From NCBI GenBank assembly GCA_947498775.1, contig CANMLL010000006.1, positions 202,197 through 266,196 of the forward strand: DNA of 64,000 nt, in the 5' to 3' direction. Both the position numbers and the translations under genes were made by a program. Source of the stretch: an uncultured Aquimarina sp. Its GTDB lineage: Bacteria; Bacteroidota; Bacteroidia; Flavobacteriales; Flavobacteriaceae. The notes below the pieces were generated by a model, which saw nothing but the letters and a program-made list of their open reading frames with translations, made no database searches and was not told the origin of the DNA. Below, piece by piece: positions 36,827-46,058 of this stretch; position 1 is the first letter of the stretch, and every line of letters begins with the position of its first letter.

Positions 36827-37195
36827 ATGAACAAAAAATACCATATTCAAAAATCCCCATTCATTGTTCCAACTACCGATGGAAAATTAATTGAAGAACA
36901 TTTTGGTAAAGCTACCGATGGGAATTCTAAAATCAGTATTGCCCATATGATTGCTCCACCTGGTTGGAGTGAACCTTTTCAAACTCCAGAGTTCGACGAA
37001 TACACCTATATCATTCGCGGTAAAAAACAATTTATTATCGCAGGAGAAAAAGTTATTCTTGAACAGGGTCAATCTATAAAAATCGAAAAAAATACAAGAA
37101 TTCAATATGCTAATCCATTTGATCAAGAATGTGAGTATCTTGCCATTTGTCTTCCAGCATTTACCATGGAAGCCACACATCGTGAAGATAAATGA
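36827..37195 (+). CDS. Cupin-domain protein
   Basis: The protein has 122 residues. The cupin core shows DEYTYIIRGKKQFIIAGEKVILEQGQSIKI followed by the second motif around YANPFDQECEYLAICLPAF. The usual His pair of motif 1 is partly replaced (FDEYTYI), so metal binding is uncertain. The stop overlaps the next ATG by four bases (ATGA), coupling it to the hydrolase gene. Confidence 0.85.
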   Translation: MNKKYHIQKSPFIVPTTDGKLIEEHFGKATDGNSKISIAHMIAPPGWSEPFQTPEFDEYTYIIRGKKQFIIAGEKVILEQGQSIKIEKNTRIQYANPFDQECEYLAICLPAFTMEATHREDK

Positions 37196-38031
37196 AGGAA
37201 AAAATTGAAAAATATCTGCCCATCCTGATCGGAAAATACTTTCGGGTTTTATTCTTTTTCTCCTCTGAAAAAGCAGTCAGCAAAGCATATAAATTGTTTT
37301 GCACTCCCAGAAAAGGTCGCATATTACCAGAGCAAGAAGATTTTCTTGAAGAAGCGGCAGATGAAGTTATTCTGGTTAATGATGTTAAAATTCAGACCTA
37401 TCGATGGCCTACTATGGGAGAAACCATATTAATGATTCATGGTTGGGAAAGCAATACCCACCGTTGGAAAAGTCTCATCAAAAAATTACATAAAAAAGGG
37501 TTTAATATTATTGGATTTGATGCTCCTGCCCACGGCAATTCTTCCGGCAAGATTTTAAACGTTCCCTTATATACAGAATGCCTTCAAAAAATAATCGAAT
37601 TATACAGACCTAACCATTTATTGGGGCATTCGGTTGGCGGCATGACCACTATATATCATCAATATACCTACCCAAATCAGGAAATAGAAAAACTGGTAGT
37701 TCTGGCTCCTCCTTCAGAATTAGCTCGAATTATGAAGGGATATCAAAGAATATTAAAACTTTCGCCAAAGTTTATGAAGGCACTTGATCAGTATTTCAAG
37801 GACAAACATGGTTTTTATTTCAAGGAGTTTTCGGTCTCATATTTTGCACAAAACCTCACTCATAAAGGCTTACTGATTCATGACAAATATGATGATATCG
37901 CGCCATATAGAGAAGCTGAGGCTATTGGGGAAAATTGGACTAATGCCCAGTTTATCACCACAGAAAATTATGGACATTCTCTATTCTTCAACGAGGTAGA
38001 CAATATGATTATTGATTTTTTGAAAGATTGA
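37192..38031 (+). CDS. Alpha/beta hydrolase
   Basis: The protein has 279 residues. The fold is shown by MIHGWESNTHRW (oxyanion region), IGFDAPAHGNSSG, the nucleophile elbow GHSVGGM near residue 145, an Asp in HDKYDDIAPY near 239, and a catalytic His in ENYGHSLFF. The N-terminal ~70 residues are basic and cap-like. The substrate is unknown. It is translationally coupled to the cupin gene by ATGA. The RluF promoter lies in its last codons. Confidence 0.88.
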   Translation: MKEKIEKYLPILIGKYFRVLFFFSSEKAVSKAYKLFCTPRKGRILPEQEDFLEEAADEVILVNDVKIQTYRWPTMGETILMIHGWESNTHRWKSLIKKLHKKGFNIIGFDAPAHGNSSGKILNVPLYTECLQKIIELYRPNHLLGHSVGGMTTIYHQYTYPNQEIEKLVVLAPPSELARIMKGYQRILKLSPKFMKALDQYFKDKHGFYFKEFSVSYFAQNLTHKGLLIHDKYDDIAPYREAEAIGENWTNAQFITTENYGHSLFFNEVDNMIIDFLKD

Positions 38032-38050
38032 TTTTTTATAGCCACCTTTG
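38020..38050 (+). promoter_or_regulatory. Promoter of rluF
   Basis: A -33 TTG at 38020-38022, a 20-base spacer, and a -7 CACCTTTG at 38043-38050 (one mismatch to TAnnTTTG). It begins inside the hydrolase gene and ends 3 bases before the preferred RluF GTG start. Confidence 0.6.
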
Positions 38051-38053
38051 CAT

Positions 38054-38878
38054 GTGGAAAATTCGAAACTCACCAGACTTAATAAATACCTTAGCCAAGT
38101 TGGGTATTGCTCACGTAGAGAAGCCGATAAACTAATTGATCAGGGACGGGTTACTATTAATGGAAAAGTGCCAGAAATGGGAACCAAAGTCACTTCTGAT
38201 GATGTTGTATGCGTTGATGGTGAACGAATTAATCAACCCAAAGAAAAGCACGTATATCTTGCTTTTAATAAACCTGTAGGTATTGTTTGTACTACCGCAC
38301 AAAACGAAAAAGACAACATTATAGATTATATTAATTATCCAAAGCGAATTTTCCCGATTGGACGATTAGACAAACCCAGTGAAGGACTAATTTTCCTTAC
38401 CAGCGACGGAGATATCGTTAACAAAATCCTGAGAGCAAGAAACAATCACGAAAAAGAATACGTTGTTAAGGTCAACAAACTTATCAATCCACAATTTATA
38501 AAGCGAATGCGTAACGGGATTCCAATACTGGATACTGTTACGAGAAAATGTGAAGTTGAGCAGATTAGTAAATACACTTTCAAAATTGTGCTTACCCAGG
38601 GACTTAATCGCCAGATCCGCCGAATGTGCGAATATTTGGGGTATGAAGTAGTTACTTTAAAACGAATCAGGATCATGAATGTCTCTCTCGATGTCCCCGT
38701 TGGTAAATGGCGATATCTAACCGAAGAAGAATTGAAAGTTATTAATACCGATGTTGTAGATTCTAGTAAAACAGAAGAAGCCTCCATTATAGAAACGCCT
38801 AAACCAAAACATCAAAATACCGCCAGAAAAGGATCACCAAGGTCAAAAAGTAAAAAAAGGAAGGATCGCAGAAATTAG
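38054..38878 (+). CDS. rluF: 23S rRNA pseudouridine synthase RluF
   Basis: The protein has about 274 residues. The S4 RNA-binding domain ([30 protein letters not shown]) is followed by the RluB/E/F catalytic domain with the Asp motif [20 protein letters not shown] and [28 protein letters not shown]. The C-terminal 40 residues are a basic, Ser/Lys/Arg-rich tail. RluF modifies U2604 of 23S rRNA. The GTG at 38054 is preferred over an in-frame TTG at 38048, because the TTG sits inside the -7 element and family members start close to the S4 domain. Confidence 0.88.
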   Translation: MENSKLTRLNKYLSQVGYCSRREADKLIDQGRVTINGKVPEMGTKVTSDDVVCVDGERINQPKEKHVYLAFNKPVGIVCTTAQNEKDNIIDYINYPKRIFPIGRLDKPSEGLIFLTSDGDIVNKILRARNNHEKEYVVKVNKLINPQFIKRMRNGIPILDTVTRKCEVEQISKYTFKIVLTQGLNRQIRRMCEYLGYEVVTLKRIRIMNVSLDVPVGKWRYLTEEELKVINTDVVDSSKTEEASIIETPKPKHQNTARKGSPRSKSKKRKDRRN

Positions 38879-38977
38879 GGTTGCTGTTAATTAAATACTA
38901 ATTTTCTACACAAACAGTTTCCTGATTTTTTCAAAATAAGTACATTATTACCTTATCAATAAATAATTTTTTATAGT

Positions 38978-39406
38978 ATGAAGCATACCTTGTCACCCTT
39001 TCATCTGGCAATCCCAGTTGATAACTTAAAAAAAGCAAGAAATTTTTATAAGGAAGTTTTAGAATTAGAAGAGGGTCGAAGTAGTGATCATTGGGTAGAT
39101 TTTAATTTTTTTGGTCATCAACTTGTTATTCATTACAAATCAAAATTTTCTTCAGAAAAAGATCATACCAACCCTGTCGACGGAAAAGATGTTCCTGTGC
39201 CTCATTTCGGGATTATTCTTGAATGGGAAGTCTGGCAAAACCTGGCTCAAAAACTTATAACAAAAAAAATAGAATTTGCTATTGAGCCCTATATCAGATT
39301 TAAAGGAGAAGTCGGGGAGCAAGCAACTATGTTTTTTTATGATCCATGCGGAAATGCTTTAGAGTTTAAATCTTTTAAAAACATGACAGAAATTTTCAAA
39401 AAATAA
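38978..39406 (+). CDS. VOC-family glyoxalase/bleomycin-resistance-like protein
   Basis: The protein has 142 residues and two VOC beta-alpha-beta-beta-beta modules: [22 protein letters not shown] with a metal-ligand-type His, [30 protein letters not shown], and [14 protein letters not shown] with a Glu ligand. These fit a small metal-dependent dioxygenase/lyase or a binding protein; the substrate cannot be told. Its own promoter region lies in the 99-base gap after rluF. Confidence 0.88.
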   Translation: MKHTLSPFHLAIPVDNLKKARNFYKEVLELEEGRSSDHWVDFNFFGHQLVIHYKSKFSSEKDHTNPVDGKDVPVPHFGIILEWEVWQNLAQKLITKKIEFAIEPYIRFKGEVGEQATMFFYDPCGNALEFKSFKNMTEIFKK

Positions 39407-39519
39407 GTCCTTTTTAACATAAAATAGTATGGTTTTAACGTAAAATTATGACTGCTAAAGCTTTTTTAGTATATTGAAGGTTAATACTTAATACTAAAAT
39501 AGTCCTAAAACGCCCTACT

Positions 39520-40386
39520 ATGAAAAAAATTACACTAATTGGAGGCATCCTACTTCTACTATTTACTGTTAGCTGTGGTGTTCCTCAGGCAGACGTTGAC
39601 AAGTTAAAAAAAGAGAATGAAGAGTTGAAAAAAGAACTTGCACAATGCGAGTTAACTCCTACTCAAATTCTGGATCAGGCTAATACATTTTATGATCAAA
39701 CAGATTATACAAAGAGTAGAGAATATCTTCAAATTTTAATAGCAAAGTATGTTGATTATGATGAAACAAAAAAAGGTAAGCAGTTGCTTAAAAAAGTAGA
39801 AAACAAAATACTGGAAACAGCAAGAACAAATAGAGATAACGATAAAAAAGTTGAAGAAGATATAGCCGAGAACATCCAGAAAGAAAAAAGCGAAGAAGAA
39901 AGCTCTCAAAAGGTTGAAGAAGCAATTGCTAAAATGAAAATAAAATACGATATCAATGATGCTGTCACCTGGTATTCTGATTCGTCTTCTTCTGTTTCAA
40001 ATGCCAAGAGTTATATACAAACATATATAGGTAAAAAAGAAAAAAAACCTTGGATAGGATTATCTGTTAATTATTTTTCAAAAAAGAAATGGTTACACCT
40101 AGAAAGAATAGAAATAACAGTAGACGGAGAAATTTTTGAAATAGAAGAAGAGACTCCGGGAGAGTTTAAAGCTGGTAAAGTATCTGGCGGGAAAAGAGAA
40201 TGGCTAGATCGGGTTATAAAAAAAGAAGATATCCTACTTACAGAAAAAATCGCATCGAGTAAAACCACCAAAATAAAATTTGTTGGAGAAGATGATGTCT
40301 ACACAAAAACTGTAAGTAAAACAGAAAAAAAAGCTTTGCAAAATGTCTTGGATGCTTTTATTGCTTTAGGAGGAAGTATGAATTAA
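39520..40386 (+). CDS. Coiled-coil lipoprotein
   Basis: The protein has 288 residues with the lipoprotein signal LLFTVSC. A short heptad coiled coil (VDKLKKENEELKKELAQCE) precedes a TPR-like helical pair (ILDQANTFYDQTDYTKSREYLQILIAKY), a second acidic coiled coil (about 108-140), and a C-terminal beta domain with NYFSKKKWLHLERIEITVDG. The overall form suggests an envelope scaffold or binding protein. No family is recognised. It is monocistronic. Confidence 0.78.
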   Translation: MKKITLIGGILLLLFTVSCGVPQADVDKLKKENEELKKELAQCELTPTQILDQANTFYDQTDYTKSREYLQILIAKYVDYDETKKGKQLLKKVENKILETARTNRDNDKKVEEDIAENIQKEKSEEESSQKVEEAIAKMKIKYDINDAVTWYSDSSSSVSNAKSYIQTYIGKKEKKPWIGLSVNYFSKKKWLHLERIEITVDGEIFEIEEETPGEFKAGKVSGGKREWLDRVIKKEDILLTEKIASSKTTKIKFVGEDDVYTKTVSKTEKKALQNVLDAFIALGGSMN

Positions 40387-40552
40387 TTAATAGAATTAAT
40401 CTACCCGGACCTATTTATTCATTCCAAATAATACTTTTTCCTTTAGACAATCGTTAAAAAAGTAGCTTTTAGGAGAATAACGGGTAAATTGTTAAAGGTA
40501 TACTAAAAAATCTTCCTATATTTTGTCCCAATAAAAATTGAATGAAAAAAGA

Positions 40553-41488
40553 ATGGATTTTACCAACCCTCTAGTTTATGGAGTACCTTGCTTTCTAGGG
40601 CTAATTTTGTTAGAACTTACCTACAGTAAAACGCATGATCACAAAAACAAAAATTTGTACAAATGGAAAGATCTTGGCGCTAGTTTATTCATGGGAGTGG
40701 GTTCTGCGCTGTTAGCACCTTTGATTAAAACAATTTCTGCTATTGTCATCTTCAACTATATTTATGAACTTTTTAATCCAGAGGTTTTTGGAATTCGTAC
40801 TAATATTTTTGGATGGGAGTCCTTTGGGTATGCCTGGTATGTCTGGTTGGCTTGTCAACTTTTAGATGATTTCACCTATTATTGGTTTCACAGGCAAAAT
40901 CATATGGTCAGAGCCTTATGGGCTGCTCATATAGTGCACCATTCTTCTGATAACTTTAATCTTGGAACCGCTGTGCGTAATGGGTGGTTTACCATATTAT
41001 ACAAACCTTTATTTTATATGTGGTTGCCCGCAATAGGGTTTCCTCCAGAGATGGTTGTAGTTTGTTTAGGAATAGAGGCGCTATGGCAGTTTCAGCTGCA
41101 TTCTGTATATATCCCAAAGATGGGGTTCATCGAAAAGGTTTTCAATACGCATACCATGCATCAGGTACATCACGCAAAAAATGTGGAGTATATGGATAAA
41201 AACCATGGTGGCTTTTTAAACATATTTGATAAAATATTTGGCACCTGGAAAGAACTTGATGAAAACATCGAGGTCCAATACGGTGTAACGCATGCTCCAA
41301 ATTCTTATAACCCATGGGTGATCCTCACTCACGAATATAAAGATATCTGGAACGACACAAAGAAATCTAAAAACTGGTATCATAAATTCATGTATATTTT
41401 TGGCCCTCCGGGGTGGAGCCATGATGGCAGTACTCTAACAGTGAAACAAATGCAACGCGAGCTTGAACTTAAGAAACAAAAAGCTTAA
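40553..41488 (+). CDS. Sterol desaturase/fatty-acid hydroxylase family protein
   Basis: The protein has 311 residues from ATG 40553; the TTG 15 bases earlier is not used. About four membrane helices carry the eight-His di-iron motif: FHRQNHMV, VHHSSDNFN, and HTMHQVHHAKN, near residues 120, 135 and 205. The family hydroxylates or desaturates lipids using O2. The next gene is an aldehyde dehydrogenase 42 bases away, so the two could act in one lipid-oxidation route; this is an inference. Confidence 0.9.
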   Translation: MDFTNPLVYGVPCFLGLILLELTYSKTHDHKNKNLYKWKDLGASLFMGVGSALLAPLIKTISAIVIFNYIYELFNPEVFGIRTNIFGWESFGYAWYVWLACQLLDDFTYYWFHRQNHMVRALWAAHIVHHSSDNFNLGTAVRNGWFTILYKPLFYMWLPAIGFPPEMVVVCLGIEALWQFQLHSVYIPKMGFIEKVFNTHTMHQVHHAKNVEYMDKNHGGFLNIFDKIFGTWKELDENIEVQYGVTHAPNSYNPWVILTHEYKDIWNDTKKSKNWYHKFMYIFGPPGWSHDGSTLTVKQMQRELELKKQKA

Positions 41489-41530
41489 CTTAGTTATCTA
41501 AACTACTTGTAAACTAATGGCAATTTCACT

Positions 41531-42895
41531 ATGAAATATCAGGAGATTATAGATCAACAACGTCAGTTTTTCAATACAAATACTACAAAAGATATTTCAT
41601 TTAGAATTAAGGAATTGAAACGTCTGAAGGCTATTCTGAAAAAAAATGAGGCGCAATTATACGAATCAATTTACAAGGATTTTAAAAAATCTGAATTTGA
41701 GACATACACTACAGAATTATCTATAATTTACCATGAAATTGATCTGGCCACTAAAAAAGTAAAAAAGTGGGCCAAAAAAAAGAAAGCTTCTACGGGACTA
41801 ACAAATCTTCCGGGAAAAAGTTATATCATCCCAGAACCTTATGGTACTATTTTGGTTATTGGAGCCTGGAACTACCCGTATCAACTTTCACTATGCCCAG
41901 CAATCGCAGCAATCGCAGCTGGTTGTACCGTGGTCCTTAAACCGAGCGAAGTTCCTTCTCACACTTCAACTACAATGGCTCAGCTTATCAATCAAAATTT
42001 TGATTCAAATTTTTTTAAAGTGATAGAAGGTGGTGTAAAAGAAACTACAGAATTGTTGGGTATTAAATTTGATAAGATATTCTTTACGGGTAGTGTTCCT
42101 GTAGGTAAAATAATTTATCAAGCTGCTGCAAAACATCTCACACCTGTAACATTAGAACTAGGTGGAAAAAGCCCAGCTATTGTTACCAAAGATGTGAATA
42201 TAGATATGACCGCCAAAAGACTGGTTTGGGGTAAATTTCTTAATGCCGGACAGACTTGTATCGCTCCAGATTATGTAATGGTAGAATCTGGTATCAAAGA
42301 CACGTTCTTATCAGCAGTAAAAAAGCATATTGAGAAAGCCGATTATCATGTTGATAATGATAATTATACGCAAATTATCAATGACAAGAATTTTGATCGA
42401 CTTGCTGGCATGATAGAAGAAGATAAAGTTTATATAGGTGATAAAGGCAATAAAGAAGAGAGGGTAATCCCTCCTACTGTAATGAAAGATGTAGAATTCT
42501 CTGATAAAGTAATGGAAGACGAAATTTTTGGTCCTATTTTACCCATACTCTCGTTTGAAACTATTGAAGAAGCTATCGAAAAGGTAAAGCAACTTTCTAA
42601 ACCCCTTTCTTGTTATGTATTTACAAAAAACAATGCCATAAAAAAGAAAGTATTAAATGAGATTTCCTTTGGCGGTGGTGCCGTTAATGATACCGTAATG
42701 CACTTCACAGAGCAAACATTACCATTTGGAGGAGTTGGTGATAGCGGAATTGGAAATTATCATGGCAAATTTGGCTTCGAAACATTTTCTCACTACAAAA
42801 GTGTGCTTCAAAAACCATTTTTAATAGAACCAAATCTCAAATACTCACCTTATAGCCCAACCAAATTGAAGTGGCTTAAGCGTATTATAAGATAG
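41531..42895 (+). CDS. Aldehyde dehydrogenase, ALDH3-like
   Basis: The protein has 454 residues. It contains the NAD(P) motifs GTILVIGAWNYPYQLSL and FTGSVPVGK, the catalytic Glu in LELGGKSP near residue 211 and the catalytic Cys in NAGQTCIAPDYV near 245. It lacks the N-terminal extension of ALDH2 types and matches the short class-3/fatty aldehyde form. The C-terminus (KYSPYSPTKLKWLKRIIR) is basic and amphipathic, as in membrane-associated forms. It oxidises fatty or aromatic aldehydes to acids. It is co-directional with the desaturase gene upstream. Confidence 0.93.
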   Translation: MKYQEIIDQQRQFFNTNTTKDISFRIKELKRLKAILKKNEAQLYESIYKDFKKSEFETYTTELSIIYHEIDLATKKVKKWAKKKKASTGLTNLPGKSYIIPEPYGTILVIGAWNYPYQLSLCPAIAAIAAGCTVVLKPSEVPSHTSTTMAQLINQNFDSNFFKVIEGGVKETTELLGIKFDKIFFTGSVPVGKIIYQAAAKHLTPVTLELGGKSPAIVTKDVNIDMTAKRLVWGKFLNAGQTCIAPDYVMVESGIKDTFLSAVKKHIEKADYHVDNDNYTQIINDKNFDRLAGMIEEDKVYIGDKGNKEERVIPPTVMKDVEFSDKVMEDEIFGPILPILSFETIEEAIEKVKQLSKPLSCYVFTKNNAIKKKVLNEISFGGGAVNDTVMHFTEQTLPFGGVGDSGIGNYHGKFGFETFSHYKSVLQKPFLIEPNLKYSPYSPTKLKWLKRIIR

Positions 42896-42931
42896 TCAAG
42901 GTTGTAAGAAATATAGATGTAGTAAAATCCA

Positions 42932-44302
42932 TTACTTGTAACTCTGTACTTTATCCTTCTCTTTTTCTAAAAAGCTCAAGATATACTGTTCTACCTCATC
43001 GGTATCCCAAATAGACGCTATAGTATCCATTTTCATTACCTGATCCATAATAGCTGCTTGCTGATCTCCTATTTTTAAGGCCTCAGCATACGGACGATGA
43101 CTGAAAGTAACTCTAGAATACATTGGCAACCATTTGTCAGGATGTTTTTCAGAGAATCGTTTTTCAATCTTTTTCCTTAAAAGAAAATCGGGATCTGCAG
43201 TCTTACTACTCATCTCGATAAAATTACGGTAAGAAAGCTCGGCAATAGCATCGGCATTGGATTTTCTAGATTTCTGATAGGTTTCAAAAATGTTCTGCCA
43301 ATTAGCATCCCCCAATGTATCAATAACTTCATCCAGGATAGAAATATCTTCAAATCCAGCATTCATTCCCTGACCATAAAAAGGCACGATAGCATGAGCA
43401 GAATCTCCTACCAGAGCAACTTTATCCCAGTAGGTCCAAGGGTAACATTTTATAGTAACCAAGGCACTTGTTGGATTATTCCTGAAATCATCCAACAACG
43501 TTGGCATCATATCCATAGTGTCCGGAAAATGTTGTTTCCAGAATCGCATCACCTCATCGTCATTCGTTAATCTTTCGAATGAATTTTCTCCTTCATGTGG
43601 CATAAAGAGTGTGCACGTAAAAGTGCCATCAAGGTTAGGTAAGGCAATAAGCATAAACTTGCCCCTTGGCCAAATATGTAATGAGTTTTTATCTAATTTA
43701 TGCGTACCATCAGGATTGGCCGGAATTCCTAATTCTTTGTACCCGGTATCCAAAAACTTTTGTGAGTAATTAAATCTACTTCTTCTTTGCATTTTATGGC
43801 GTACTCTGGAAAAAGCACCATCGCATCCAAAAATCATATCAAACTGATATTCTTTCCATTCGCTTTTCTCGGTCTCACCGGTATAAATTTTTGCTTCTGG
43901 TAGATTTATATCCCAAACTTTTTCATTAAATCTAAAGACTGCTCCGGCTTCTTCGGCCAGAGTGATCATTCTCTTATTCAGAATTCCTCTAGGGATAGAA
44001 GAAATGGCCTCTCCATCTTTTCCATAATATTGATGGTAAGCAGGTTTCCCCTTAACATGCATTGTTCTTTTATGCATTGGGATAGCTAATTCTCTTACTT
44101 CATCTCCGATTCCAATTTTATTCAAGGTTTTCCAACCTCTTACAGACATAGCAAGGTTAATCGAGCGGCCACTAAATTGGATGGTTCTAATATCGGGCCT
44201 TCTATCAAAAACCGTAACATTATAATTACGTTTCCTTAGATACAGAGCTAACAATGAGCCCACTAGCCCACTTCCTACAATAGCAATATTTTTTGTTTGC
44301 AT
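42932..44302 (-). CDS. kmo: Kynurenine 3-monooxygenase
   Basis: The protein has 456 residues from ATG 44302; a GTG six codons earlier is not needed. The FAD motif IVGSGLVGSLLALYLRKRNY starts at about residue 7. Further blocks are QFSGRSINLAMSVRGW, IFGCDGAFSRVRHKMQ, and VALVGDSAHAIVPFYGQGMNAGFEDI. The sequence fits KMO, which hydroxylates kynurenine with NADPH and O2. In this family a C-terminal helical region (here KEKDKVQSYK) helps close the active site. No other kynurenine-pathway gene is in the window, so the pathway is only partly local. Confidence 0.92.
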   Translation of the reverse strand: MQTKNIAIVGSGLVGSLLALYLRKRNYNVTVFDRRPDIRTIQFSGRSINLAMSVRGWKTLNKIGIGDEVRELAIPMHKRTMHVKGKPAYHQYYGKDGEAISSIPRGILNKRMITLAEEAGAVFRFNEKVWDINLPEAKIYTGETEKSEWKEYQFDMIFGCDGAFSRVRHKMQRRSRFNYSQKFLDTGYKELGIPANPDGTHKLDKNSLHIWPRGKFMLIALPNLDGTFTCTLFMPHEGENSFERLTNDDEVMRFWKQHFPDTMDMMPTLLDDFRNNPTSALVTIKCYPWTYWDKVALVGDSAHAIVPFYGQGMNAGFEDISILDEVIDTLGDANWQNIFETYQKSRKSNADAIAELSYRNFIEMSSKTADPDFLLRKKIEKRFSEKHPDKWLPMYSRVTFSHRPYAEALKIGDQQAAIMDQVMKMDTIASIWDTDEVEQYILSFLEKEKDKVQSYK

Positions 44303-44450
44303 AAGGTATTTGCGATTCACAACCCGCTAGACTAAAACAAAGAATCTTAAGAAAATTCGAGTTTTAATGTCTCTAACAGGTTAGCTCTGTTTTTAAGAAG
44401 AGCATATGCAAACATTAAAACCTTCGGTAAAAATAGCAAATATTGCCGAA

Positions 44451-45254
44451 TTATCCTTTTGTAGCTTTAATCGCAAAAAGTAAAGGGTATAATTTATTAT
44501 TGGTTTCAAACATCACATTATCTTTTTCGACCAGATTCGGAAATATTTTATAAGGTGACTGATCGTACTCTTTTAAATACTCTATAGTAAGTCCTGCTTC
44601 GGATAACGATGAAATTACTTCGCCTAATCCATGATTCCATCCGTACTCCTTACTAATCATTTTAGACTTTTCATTGGCATAGGTCCCTTCATATTCTTCA
44701 TAAATAGCATCTTTTTGGTGATATCCATACTTGATACTAGGCTTTTCCTCAAGATAATCAAACATCCATACGATAGGATGAAACTCAACCATATAAAAAG
44801 TACCTCCTTGCTTCAGGCGTTCGGCAATCATTTTACCCCAAGGTCTTAGATCAGGAAGCCAGCCAATAACTCCGTAACTTGTAAATACAATATCAAATTG
44901 ATCTTTTATATACTTTGAGGTATCAAGCACATTGCAACAAACAAATTTTGCATCTAGTCCCAATTCAGAGTTGAGCTGGGTTGCAAGTTCAATACCTTTT
45001 TCAGAAAGATCTACACCAGTACATTGTGCTCCCATCCTGCTCCAACTCATAGTATCCAGTCCAAAATGACATTGTAAGTGCAGTAATGATTTGCCAGAGA
45101 CATTTCCTAAGGCTTCAAGTTCGTATTGATTTAAAGAAGATTTTCCCTTTTTGAAAGCTTCCAAATCATAAAAATCACTTGAGGCATGAATATTTACTTT
45201 TTCGTTCCACGTTTGTTTATTAACTTCAAAATATTTTTTTATTTCCTCAGACAT
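44451..45254 (-). CDS. Class I SAM-dependent methyltransferase
   Basis: The protein has 267 residues. SAM-binding motif I is LLHLQCHFGLDTMSWSRMGAQCTGVDLSEKGIELA (about 55-90), and motif IV is FDIVFTSYGVIGWLPDL. The family methylates small molecules or proteins; the substrate cannot be inferred. It is divergent from the flavin reductase-like gene (45321), sharing a 66-base region that must carry both promoters. Confidence 0.9.
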   Translation of the reverse strand: MSEEIKKYFEVNKQTWNEKVNIHASSDFYDLEAFKKGKSSLNQYELEALGNVSGKSLLHLQCHFGLDTMSWSRMGAQCTGVDLSEKGIELATQLNSELGLDAKFVCCNVLDTSKYIKDQFDIVFTSYGVIGWLPDLRPWGKMIAERLKQGGTFYMVEFHPIVWMFDYLEEKPSIKYGYHQKDAIYEEYEGTYANEKSKMISKEYGWNHGLGEVISSLSEAGLTIEYLKEYDQSPYKIFPNLVEKDNVMFETNNKLYPLLFAIKATKG

Positions 45255-45320
45255 CTTATACAGATTAATTAGTTTTGAAAAATCACGCTCTTCTTATCAA
45301 ACTTTAAATATACTATATAA

Positions 45321-45965
45321 ATGAATCATTTCACTTTACATGATCTTAATGAAATGTCATCAAGACATAGGGCAAATCTAATTAATAGTTGTACGGGCTA
45401 CAAATCTTGTAATTTGCTAGCGACCAAAAACAAAAATGGCACCACAAATGTTGCTGTTTTCAATTCTATAATCCATATTGGTAGCAATCCTCCGATGTTG
45501 GGTTTTATTTTACGTCCAACCAGCGTTCCAAGAAATACTTACAAAAATCTAAAAGAAACAGGTGTTTTTACGGTAAACCAGGTGCACAAGGATATAATTG
45601 AGGACGCCCATCACACCGCTGCCAAATATGATGAAGGAATTTCAGAATTTAACACAACCAAACTTGAGGAAGAATTTCGAGATGAATTCTATGCTCCTTA
45701 TGTAAAAGATAGCCCAATACAACTAGGATGCAAGTACATAAATGAATATTTAATAAAAGAAAATGATACTATTTTGATTATAGGAGCTATCGAACATTTA
45801 TATGTAAACGAAGAGATAGTACATAGTGATGGTTGGGTACAGCTCGATAAAGCAGAAACAGTTTCTTGCATTGGATTAGATGGTTATGCGTTGCCTAAGT
45901 TATTAAACCGTTTTGGGTATCCTAAGCCCAATCAGGAAACAAAATCTCTTTTGGAGAACCCTTAA
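45321..45965 (+). CDS. Flavin reductase-like FMN-binding protein
   Basis: The protein has 214 residues. An FMN-binding split barrel is shown by CTGYKSCNLLATKNKNGTTNVAVFNSIIHIGSNPPMLGFILRP, NTYKNLKETGVFTVNQVH, and a later YGWVQLDK-like strand. Such proteins reduce flavin with NAD(P)H for partner monooxygenases or act on small molecules. No partner monooxygenase is adjacent, except kmo 1 kb away on the other strand. Confidence 0.88.
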   Translation: MNHFTLHDLNEMSSRHRANLINSCTGYKSCNLLATKNKNGTTNVAVFNSIIHIGSNPPMLGFILRPTSVPRNTYKNLKETGVFTVNQVHKDIIEDAHHTAAKYDEGISEFNTTKLEEEFRDEFYAPYVKDSPIQLGCKYINEYLIKENDTILIIGAIEHLYVNEEIVHSDGWVQLDKAETVSCIGLDGYALPKLLNRFGYPKPNQETKSLLENP

Positions 45966-46058
45966 TTATTATAGGAACCATGGATTTTATAAAAACCTTA
46001 AGAATTGTAGCAGTTTTAAGTGTTGCAAGGAGGGTTTTTATTAAGTATTTTTAGGCAG